From contig DAIDJW010000021.1 of NCBI GenBank assembly GCA_027451185.1, forward strand, positions 1-9,807: DNA of 9,807 nucleotides, read 5' to 3'. This document shows positions 4,524 to 9,807 of this stretch, piece by piece (the stretch's first letter is position 1; each line of letters opens with the position of its first letter). Source of the stretch: Candidatus Saccharimonadota bacterium (GTDB taxonomy: Bacteria; Patescibacteriota; Saccharimonadia; Saccharimonadales; Saccharimonadaceae). The position numbers and the translations under genes are program-made. The notes below the pieces were generated by a model, which was not told the DNA's origin, ran no database searches, and saw nothing but the letters and a program-made list of their open reading frames with translations.

Positions 4524-5651
4524 ATGCTAGAGCTTATTATATATGGACTAGACGGCCTACTATTGGTGGCGGCGCTTTATTTCAGCTACAGACTTTGGCG
4601 TGCCTTACGCCTGTTTCGGATCGTTCACCAACCTGGTTACATTAACCCCGACCAGTTACCAACAGTTAGTGTTTGCATTCCTGCTCGCAACGAACATTCC
4701 GTTATGACAGAGTGTCTCGATAAAGTACTTGCCAGCAACTACCAAAAAATGGAAATTATCGTTTATGATGACAATTCGGCCGATGAAACGTCAACACTAG
4801 TTAAGGCGTTTGCTAGCGAAGGGGTGCGCTTTATTGCCGGTGGTGATTTGCCCAGTGACTGGATTGGTAAGAACCAAGCTCTACAAAAGCTGCTTGATCA
4901 GTCAAGTGGCCAGTATATTCTATTTATGGATGTCGACACGCGCTTAGGCTCAGACACCTTACGAAAGTTAGTGAGTTATGCCCTGTCGGAGAATGTCGAT
5001 ATGGTATCGGTTTTACCGCGCCGCGAGGATGGTTGGCGTTGGAGTGTCATCTTCGGCACCTTGCGCTACTTTTGGGAACTTATATTTCATGATCGTCATA
5101 CGCCGGCCGCTGCCAGTAATGCCTGGTTGATTAAACGAGATACTCTGATTGGTTTGAACGGCTTAGCCGATGTTAGGGCGGCCGTTCAACCAGAGTCGCT
5201 ACTAGCCGCTAAACTCGCACTAAACAACAAGTATCGCTTTTTGATAGCTACACCAGAACTCGGTCTGTCGTATGAAAAGAAATGGCACTCGCAGGCGCAT
5301 ACTAGCGTGCGCCTACTTTACCCCCTGTTAGGAAGCAGTCTACCGAGGGCCATCTTGGCATTACTGGCGCTGCTAGTTTTATTAACGCCCTTTGTCGAGA
5401 TTGTTGATAGCCTATGGACCGGCTGGACGAATATCCAAACCATTGGGGCCATAATCCTGCTAGGCTATATGATAATTTATGGCAGCTTTTTACGTAAAAA
5501 TCGCGCCCATAGCTGGTTATTGGGTGCTTTGCTGTGGCCGCTGGCTATCATGCAAGAGATTGTTCTCTTAATTACGAGTGTCGAGCGCCACCTGCGTAAA
5601 CATGTTGTCTGGAAGGGTCGTCTACTGAACGTCAGCGACCAGAAAAGCTAG
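4524..5651 (+). CDS. Membrane GT2 glycosyltransferase, CrtQ/HpnB-like
   Basis: This 375-residue family 2 glycosyltransferase has the topology of the carotenoid/hopanoid-type enzymes. There is one N-terminal membrane helix (about 5-22), a GT-A catalytic domain on the cytoplasmic face (about 47-250), and three C-terminal helices (about 273-292, 305-323 and 331-354). The domain shows VSVCIPARNE at 48-57, the nucleotide-binding DDNSADE at 82-88, the subfamily segment DWIGKNQAL at 112-120 and the DxD-type metal site MDVDT at 135-139. The end carries VVWKGR, a motif shared by that subfamily. It probably transfers a sugar to a lipid or other membrane acceptor during envelope glycoconjugate synthesis. 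The exact acceptor is unknown, and no carotenoid or hopanoid gene lies nearby. It is the first gene of a plus-strand stretch and is followed 35 bases later by the pilin-like start. Confidence 0.85.
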   Translation: MLELIIYGLDGLLLVAALYFSYRLWRALRLFRIVHQPGYINPDQLPTVSVCIPARNEHSVMTECLDKVLASNYQKMEIIVYDDNSADETSTLVKAFASEGVRFIAGGDLPSDWIGKNQALQKLLDQSSGQYILFMDVDTRLGSDTLRKLVSYALSENVDMVSVLPRREDGWRWSVIFGTLRYFWELIFHDRHTPAAASNAWLIKRDTLIGLNGLADVRAAVQPESLLAAKLALNNKYRFLIATPELGLSYEKKWHSQAHTSVRLLYPLLGSSLPRAILALLALLVLLTPFVEIVDSLWTGWTNIQTIGAIILLGYMIIYGSFLRKNRAHSWLLGALLWPLAIMQEIVLLITSVERHLRKHVVWKGRLLNVSDQKS

Positions 5652-5670
5652 CTTCAACACCTGGCGCTTA

Positions 5671-5679
5671 TGCTATAAT
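5671..5679 (+). promoter_or_regulatory. Extended -10 promoter of the pilin-NHL locus
   Basis: TGCTATAAT is a perfect TATAAT with the TGn extension, six bases before the ATG at 5686. Transcription should begin on or next to that A, giving a leaderless message. No strong -35 box is seen. Confidence 0.6.
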
Positions 5680-5685
5680 CGGACC

Positions 5686-5763
5686 ATGAACAGCAAGTCA
5701 AAATCGGGCGCGCACGGTTTTACTATTGTTGAACTCATACTTGTAATAGTCACTCGGCGGTAG
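5686..5763 (+). pseudogene. Type IV pilin-like N-terminus, truncated by frame break
   Basis: The ATG at 5686 encodes a short basic leader ending in HG, followed by FTIVELILVIV. This is the class III signal peptide of type IV pilins: PilD-type cleavage after Gly11, with Glu at position +5 of the mature protein. After only 11 mature residues the frame runs into TRR and the TAG at 5761-5763. The hydrophobic helix should continue for about another 18 residues. Sequence resembling the later part of a pilin helix (SAVAKADLAQAYNQLALYQ) resumes at once in another frame, at about 5754. The simplest reading is a deletion of a few dozen bases, not a multiple of three, inside the helix region. Confidence 0.7.
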
Positions 5764-5795
5764 CTAAAGCCGACCTAGCCCAGGCCTATAATCAG

Positions 5796-6635
5796 TTGGC
5801 GCTATATCAGGTTGATAACTCAGTTTTTCCGGCTACGCTTATCCAGGCGGGCATAAAACTTAACGCTAGCACAAGTTTTTATTATATTTTAAATAGCGAC
5901 AGTAGCGGCTATTGCCTAGCGGCTAGCAATGGCGGCAATCAGTTTTATCTTACAAATAACAACAATGCGCCCCGTGCCGGCAGTTGTCCGCTAATAGTAT
6001 CGACCCTTGCAGGATCAACTTCCGGTTCGGCCGACGGTCAAGGTACGGCCGCTCAATTTTATGAACCAACCAGCATCGTTTTGTCACCAGACGGCAATTT
6101 ATATGTCGCCGATTATAGCAACAACGAGATCCGCAAAGTAACGCAGACCGGTTATGTAACGACTTTTGCTGGCGCAACTACTGCCGGTGCCGTTGATGGT
6201 ACCGGGACGTCAGCAAGGTTTAATCACCCCGGCGGACTCGCGGTCGACAGCGCCGGTAACCTTTATGTCGCCGACCAGGATAACAGTCGTATTCGCAAAA
6301 TCAGCACCAGCGGTATTGTCTCAACGTTCGCCGGTTCGGGTAATAAAAGTAGCAATGACGGCTCTGGAACTACAGCCAGTTTTGCCAGTCCGCACAGCGT
6401 CTCTTTTGACGCTGCCGGCAATCTATACGTTGGCGATGAATATAGCCACAAAGTCCGTAAGATAACGCCAGACGGCATTGTCGCTACCCTAGCTGGTACG
6501 GTGCAGGGTTACTTGGACGGTAGCTCGTCGGTCGCAGAATTCTCGCATCCGCTGGGCATTGTGGCTGCGCCAAGTGGAATCGTCTATGTCGTTGAACGTG
6601 GCAACGATACCGTACGGGTTATTCAATATCAATAG
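5796..6635 (+). CDS. NHL-repeat beta-propeller, body of a pilin-like protein
   Basis: The frame is open from 5733 to 6635, with its first usual start codon the TTG at 5796. No ribosome site precedes that codon. I read it as the 3' part of the pilin-like gene starting at 5686, separated by a frame break, and not as an independent gene. The first part, to about 5990, resembles a pilin head: QLALYQVDNSVFP, and a Cys pair (SGYC...GSCP) that could form a disulfide. It is followed by four NHL repeats whose units begin at 5997, 6156, 6318 and 6480 (53-54 residues each). Each unit has the pattern V-x-T-x-AG, a Gly/Asp-rich turn, a P-containing strand, G-N-LYVAD and I-R-K-I. The product would be an extracellular propeller for protein or glycan binding, carried on a pilin anchor. 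If unbroken, it would be a minor pilin or adhesin. Confidence 0.75.
   Translation: MALYQVDNSVFPATLIQAGIKLNASTSFYYILNSDSSGYCLAASNGGNQFYLTNNNNAPRAGSCPLIVSTLAGSTSGSADGQGTAAQFYEPTSIVLSPDGNLYVADYSNNEIRKVTQTGYVTTFAGATTAGAVDGTGTSARFNHPGGLAVDSAGNLYVADQDNSRIRKISTSGIVSTFAGSGNKSSNDGSGTTASFASPHSVSFDAAGNLYVGDEYSHKVRKITPDGIVATLAGTVQGYLDGSSSVAEFSHPLGIVAAPSGIVYVVERGNDTVRVIQYQ
5997..6632 (+). repeat. Four tandem NHL repeats (protein level)
   Basis: The units begin at 5997, 6156, 6318 and 6480, with periods of 159, 162 and 162 bases. Similarity is clear in the protein (NLYVAD, RIRKI, G-V-T-AG) but not as long identical DNA, so the repeats are old and not a recent tandem expansion. The fourth unit ends at the stop and diverges most (GIVYVVERGNDTVRVI). 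Confidence 0.8.
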
Positions 6636-6641
6636 TCTACT

Positions 6642-6658
6642 TAGTTTTAACGAAACTA
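6642..6658. terminator. Possible weak bidirectional terminator
   Basis: TAGTTT (6642-6647) mirrors AAACTA (6653-6658) over five bases, in the 20-base gap between convergent genes. Its right arm contains the stop codon of the histidine kinase. The stem is short and AT-rich with no long T-run, so termination here is uncertain. Confidence 0.25.
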
Positions 6659-8281
6659 TTTAATAACTGGTAGTTTGAACCAGAAGGTTGAGCCATGGTT
6701 CAGACGGCTAGTGAATTCGATGTTAGTGCCAAGTTTGTGTGATAGCTTTTTAGCGACGTATAGACCCAGTCCAGTACCGCTTGTCTCGCGTGTTCGATAA
6801 TCTTCACTGCGGTAGAATTTTTGAAAAATCTTTTGCTGGTCGCTCTTGCTAATACCAATACCGGTATCCTTAACCAAAAAGGTCACAACGCCATCTTTTT
6901 GTTCGGCACTCAGGGTGATGCTTCCTTCCTGGGTATATTTAATACTATTAGTGATAAAGTTCTGCAATAACTCTTCCAGATACAGACGGCTGGCACTAAC
7001 CGAACCCAGCGTGGTACTTAAATCGAGATTCAAATGTAGTTTCTTGGCTTTTGCTTGTTTGAGGTAGGTGTCGTACATACTATGCATTAATTGGCGAATA
7101 TCAATGAGTTCTGGGGCGTCGGCGATACCGCGCTCGGCCCGCGATAGTGTACTCAAATCGTTGACCATTTTAGCCAGGTAGACAACTTGCTCGTGGGCGG
7201 CATCAACCGTTTCGGTCATCGTGGCTTTGGTAACCTTTGAGCCTTTTTTCATCATCAGCTGCACGTTCGACAGGCTGCCTTCCATAATTGTAATCGGCGT
7301 ACGCAGTTCATGACTCACTACACTAATGAACTCATCACGTTCTTCCTCTAGGCTTTTGGCCTTAGTGACATCGCGCATGATTAAAATAAAACCTTCTTGG
7401 GCGTCGTTACCACTGCGAATTGGTGAATATGTAATTTCTAGACGAATCTGTTCACCGTCGGCAAAGCTATATTCCAGGTCGTCTCGCGTGTGGGCGCTAC
7501 GAGCCTCGGTAAGTTCGCGCAGCATCGACACCTTAGCGCCATCTTGGTCAACAAGTGGCAAAATATCGTCTACCTTACGGCCATTGATGTCGGCGTTGGT
7601 GTCTAGCAGGTTCAGGCTAGCGGCATTATATAGACGTATCACGCCGTGGCGGTCGGTGCTAATAATTGCGTCAGCTAAATTATTGATGATGGTTACCATG
7701 CGGTCGTGTTGAAGTGTCTCGCTGGTTGGGGTTTTGGCGGTTGTTTTACGCATGTGCGCCGTCCCGATACCAATGGTAGCAATGGCGCTCAATAAAACCG
7801 CTACTAGGGTTGCCAAATCGTAGGACGCAAAGGTGGGATAAAACTGCGCCCAAAACAAAATATCAGCAAATACAATCAGCGTAAACCAAATCGCACTTAA
7901 ATAAACACCGGTACGGCCAAAGTAAACATACGAAGCAATAATCAGAGCAATCCAGAAGATGGCAAACGGCGATGGAATACCAATCACGTAAAACAGATAA
8001 GCTGTAGCGAGCAAATGATAAGCAATTAGGCGCATCGCTGAATCGTATCTGGTGCGGCTAGCGTATAAGAACTGAATAGAGGCTACTAAGATCCACCAAA
8101 AGGCTAGCATCAAAAAACCGCCAATCGGTATACTGCGGCCACTTGGTATAAGGCCGATTTCAATCAACAGACCGTAACTAATTAAGATAATTGGAATTAT
8201 CAGCCCGGCGATACGAATTACCCGAGCGCGTTTTGCAGTGTAATTAGGGCCACCCTTATACATCTTATGTTTATTATACAT
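6656..8281 (-). CDS. Membrane PAS sensor histidine kinase, orphan
   Basis: This 541-residue kinase opens with about six hydrophobic helices (about 24-45, 53-73, 86-103, 106-122, 128-148 and 155-175) and almost no extracytoplasmic domain. It probably senses something in or at the membrane. A PAS domain follows at about 194-312 (NNLADAIISTDRHGVIRLYN), then HisKA with the phosphorylated His324 in VVSHELRTP. The ATPase domain has the N box around Asn445, G1 DTGIGIS at 472-478, the F box KIFQKFYR and G2 GTGLGL at 502-507. All catalytic motifs are intact. No response regulator is adjacent, so its partner lies elsewhere. The outer ATG at 8281 is given, but the ATG at 8263 is at least as likely because a TATAAT lies nine bases before it. 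The gene follows the metallopeptidase gene on the same strand. Confidence 0.93.
   Translation of the reverse strand: MYNKHKMYKGGPNYTAKRARVIRIAGLIIPIILISYGLLIEIGLIPSGRSIPIGGFLMLAFWWILVASIQFLYASRTRYDSAMRLIAYHLLATAYLFYVIGIPSPFAIFWIALIIASYVYFGRTGVYLSAIWFTLIVFADILFWAQFYPTFASYDLATLVAVLLSAIATIGIGTAHMRKTTAKTPTSETLQHDRMVTIINNLADAIISTDRHGVIRLYNAASLNLLDTNADINGRKVDDILPLVDQDGAKVSMLRELTEARSAHTRDDLEYSFADGEQIRLEITYSPIRSGNDAQEGFILIMRDVTKAKSLEEERDEFISVVSHELRTPITIMEGSLSNVQLMMKKGSKVTKATMTETVDAAHEQVVYLAKMVNDLSTLSRAERGIADAPELIDIRQLMHSMYDTYLKQAKAKKLHLNLDLSTTLGSVSASRLYLEELLQNFITNSIKYTQEGSITLSAEQKDGVVTFLVKDTGIGISKSDQQKIFQKFYRSEDYRTRETSGTGLGLYVAKKLSHKLGTNIEFTSRLNHGSTFWFKLPVIK
8273..8278 (-). promoter_or_regulatory. 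Possible internal -10 box for the histidine kinase
   Basis: The minus strand reads a perfect TATAAT here, nine bases before the ATG at 8263. It resembles the leaderless spacing of other genes in the window. No good -35 box is seen, and the box overlaps the first codons of the longer reading frame, so it may be chance. Confidence 0.3.
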
Positions 8282-8295
8282 GTTTGAGGTTTAAA

Positions 8296-8988
8296 CTAAA
8301 TAGTTGGTGTTTCTGATTTTAGGGCGCGACGGTGCGCTTTATAATTGGGGTCGCCAATGGCAACAAGTTGCCAGAAATCTTGGCTATGGTTCATTTGCCG
8401 AGTGTGAGCCAGCTCATGTATGATCACATAATCAATTAATTCAAACGGCAGTTTCATAAGAGCAATGTTAAGACTGATTGTGCCTCTCGAACTGCAGCTT
8501 CCCCATCGACCACTAGCGTGCGAAAACCGCACTTGGTCGTAATGCATATCTAACTTGTTGGCTAGAAAAGCTAACCGTTTTGGCAGATAACTTTTGGCCT
8601 CGACACGCAAAGCGGCGATAACAGCGTCACGTATCTGACGGATAACTACCGGGTCGCTCAGGCTGCGCGACTCTGGCAGGGCAACTGTAATATGCTGACC
8701 GTGCGTTGAAATCTTGAACGCGCCGCTAGTCGGCGTTACCAGCAGGCTGTGGCTCTTGCCTATTTGCATGCCGTTTTGATATGTCACCTGCGGCGTAGCT
8801 TGACGCAATAGCTGGCGGAGTTCTTGACGATTCGTTTTAACAAGACGTTTAACTAAAAAGGTTGGTGCATAAAGCGGCAACGAAGCCCGTAATGTGCCGT
8901 CTGGAGCAACGCGCAAGCGCACCTGCGAGGCTTTCGCGCTGCGGCGGATAGTGATTTTGCCAAATTCTTCATCGTTGATGATTGGCAT
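8296..8988 (-). CDS. YgjP-type (DUF45) zinc metallopeptidase-like protein
   Basis: This 230-residue protein belongs to the YgjP/DUF45 group of M48-related zincin-like proteins. The active site is IIHELAHTRQMNHSQDFW. His191 and His195 bind zinc with Glu192 as catalytic base, and His201 lies in the conserved N-H-S segment. The family signature WGSCSSRGTISLN sits shortly upstream. The N-terminal half is the usual variable beta-rich region starting with ITIRRSAKASQVRLRV. There is no signal peptide, so it acts in the cytoplasm. The family's physiological substrate is not established. The ATG has a good ribosome site, GGAG at 8995-8998, six bases upstream. It starts 13 bases after the kinase gene ends, so the two form an operon. 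Confidence 0.9.
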   Translation of the reverse strand: MPIINDEEFGKITIRRSAKASQVRLRVAPDGTLRASLPLYAPTFLVKRLVKTNRQELRQLLRQATPQVTYQNGMQIGKSHSLLVTPTSGAFKISTHGQHITVALPESRSLSDPVVIRQIRDAVIAALRVEAKSYLPKRLAFLANKLDMHYDQVRFSHASGRWGSCSSRGTISLNIALMKLPFELIDYVIIHELAHTRQMNHSQDFWQLVAIGDPNYKAHRRALKSETPTI

Positions 8989-9001
8989 GATAAACTCCGA
9001 T

Positions 9002-9589
9002 TTACCGAATAATAATATTGCGAGTCGGTCGCTCAGGTACGGCCGTTCGAGCGGCGGCCTCGCTACGGTCGCCCGACAAATGTTTCAAGACAATCTTCAG
9101 CTGACTGGCAAAAGTATGTTTACCGCTTATAACAATCGCTTTTTCGGCAGCACTGGGCACGTGAAAACGAGTCAGTAAGGCGTCATACTCATCGCTACTA
9201 ACAGTCTTTGACGGACTCTGTTTAAGAGTGCGTCGTTTTGCCTCAACCGGGTCGGTTTGCACCCAAACAATGGTTATTTCGTAGCCCACCGCCTTAGCAA
9301 GTTTTGTTAAGACCAAACGCTCAGCATGATTATCCGAGGCCCCATCGAAAACGACTGTCTGGTTAGTTCTAAGCAGCTGGCTCAAAAGATAAATACTGGT
9401 GCGATCGGCTATCGCACGCTTTGACGGGCTGTCCGACGTGGCCTTAAAAACATGTGTTAAAACTTCGTCCCGCGAAACAAGCGGTATCTTAAAAAAATTA
9501 GCAAATTGCAGGGCAAACTTGCTTTTACCGGCTCCAGAAATACCAACCATAACAATCAGATGCGGCCGAGATAGACTAAGGGGTTTCAT
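9002..9589 (-). CDS. P-loop kinase-like ATPase (AAA_33 / zeta-toxin-like fold)
   Basis: The protein, taken from the ATG at 9587-9589, has 195 residues. The Walker A motif GISGAGKS covers 16-23, SRDEV follows near 39-43 as in polynucleotide-kinase-like and small-molecule kinases, and VVFDGASDNHAERLVL forms the next strand with an acidic residue. A lid-like TDPVEAKRRTLKQ region carries the arginines expected for phosphate binding. It probably phosphorylates a small molecule or nucleic-acid end. The substrate cannot be inferred, and no antitoxin-like partner is present. The last 20 or so residues are Arg/Ala-rich and encoded by GC-rich DNA. The frame is open further, to an ATG at 9676, but the start at 9589 is preferred because an extended -10 box lies eight bases before it and the fold begins there. 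Confidence 0.8.
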   Translation of the reverse strand: MKPLSLSRPHLIVMVGISGAGKSKFALQFANFFKIPLVSRDEVLTHVFKATSDSPSKRAIADRTSIYLLSQLLRTNQTVVFDGASDNHAERLVLTKLAKAVGYEITIVWVQTDPVEAKRRTLKQSPSKTVSSDEYDALLTRFHVPSAAEKAIVISGKHTFASQLKIVLKHLSGDRSEAAARTAVPERPTRNIIIR

Positions 9590-9597
9590 ATAGGTAT

Positions 9598-9606
9598 AGT
9601 ATAGCA
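9598..9606 (-). promoter_or_regulatory. Extended -10 promoter of the kinase operon
   Basis: The minus strand reads TGCTATACT, a TGn-extended -10 box, with eight bases to the ATG at 9589. No Shine-Dalgarno is present, so the message is probably leaderless. It likely serves the kinase, the metallopeptidase and perhaps the histidine kinase. Confidence 0.5.
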
Positions 9607-9715
9607 AATTTTCGTATAAAAATATGCGCGTCAGATTCACTGCCGGGCAATTGAGAATCACCGGTGCTGCGAACAACTTCCAAGAACATCTAAAGCTTAA
9701 ATATCTCTGGGAGTT

Positions 9716-9742
9716 GCCCGAGAGTTTTTTAGGCCCTCGGGC
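9716..9742. other. GC-rich hairpin after the edge gene
   Basis: GCCCGAG (9716-9722) mirrors CTCGGGC (9736-9742) over a 13-base loop. It lies five bases past the stop of the minus-strand gene at the right edge and may end or protect that transcript. The T-run is inside the loop on the plus strand and none follows the stem on the minus strand, so it is not a textbook intrinsic terminator. Confidence 0.4.
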
Positions 9743-9747
9743 GGGTC

Positions 9748-9807
9748 CTAGACGGCGACAGACTTGACGTCGAACACCGTATCGCCGCGCAGGTTGCCCA
9801 GCGGAGC
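9748..9807 (-). CDS. C-terminal end of a GC-rich gene cut by the window edge
   Basis: The minus strand is open from the window edge to a TAG at 9748-9750 and encodes 19 residues, APLGNLRGDTVFDVKSVAV. Sixteen of the 19 third positions are G or C, which fits coding sequence of higher GC than the rest of the window. The protein cannot be identified from so short an end. It is followed by a hairpin and then, after about 160 bases without other genes, by the kinase operon on the same strand. Confidence 0.45.
   Translation of the reverse strand, partial: APLGNLRGDTVFDVKSVAV

Noticed and set aside
9590..9676. 29-residue extension of the P-loop kinase from the ATG at 9676
   Set aside because: The extension has no ribosome site and the extended -10 box lies within it; the fold begins at the ATG at 9589.
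1..9807. tRNA, rRNA, CRISPR array or insertion-sequence transposase
   Set aside because: No cloverleaf with a CCA-type end, no regularly spaced repeats and no transposase-like protein were seen on either strand.

Overview
This window looks like chromosomal DNA from a small-genome bacterium of the Candidate Phyla Radiation, most plausibly Saccharibacteria (TM7). That assignment is inference. It rests on moderate-GC coding sequence in the standard code, many genes whose -10 box sits only 6-9 bases before the ATG (leaderless or nearly so), a type IV pilin N-terminus of the GFTIVEL type, and the mix of short single-domain proteins. Stop codons are mostly TAG (8 of 13), with four TAA and one TGA.

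Layout. (1) 68-2150, plus strand: a small HAD-fold hydrolase, then a GlcD/D-lactate-dehydrogenase-type FAD oxidoreductase whose -35 box overlaps the HAD stop codon. (2) 2151-2300: a compact convergent junction. A perfect 23-bp inverted repeat encloses a bidirectional terminator hairpin and a second hairpin. (3) 2298-4427, minus strand: secE-nusG and rplK, the usual secretion/transcription/ribosome cluster. Here rplK is separated from nusG by about 0.8 kb holding an unknown 101-aa gene and a GC-rich, apparently frame-broken small gene. rplA is not present after rplK. (4) 4428-4523: overlapping divergent promoters for secE-nusG and a glycosyltransferase. (5) 4524-5651, plus strand: a membrane-bound GT2 glycosyltransferase. 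(6) 5686-6635, plus strand: a type IV pilin-like N-terminus joined, across an apparent internal deletion and frameshift, to a four-repeat NHL beta-propeller domain. (7) 6656-9589, minus strand: a likely operon of a P-loop kinase, a YgjP-type zinc metallopeptidase and an orphan membrane PAS sensor histidine kinase. (8) The right edge holds the last 19 codons of a GC-rich gene on the minus strand.

How the parts fit. secE, nusG and rplK are housekeeping genes. The glycosyltransferase, the pilin/NHL locus and the sensor kinase are envelope or surface functions, which suits an epibiotic lifestyle. The best candidates for something undescribed are the pilin-NHL locus with its break, the nested inverted-repeat structure between the FAD enzyme and rplK, and the GC-rich cargo between nusG and rplK.
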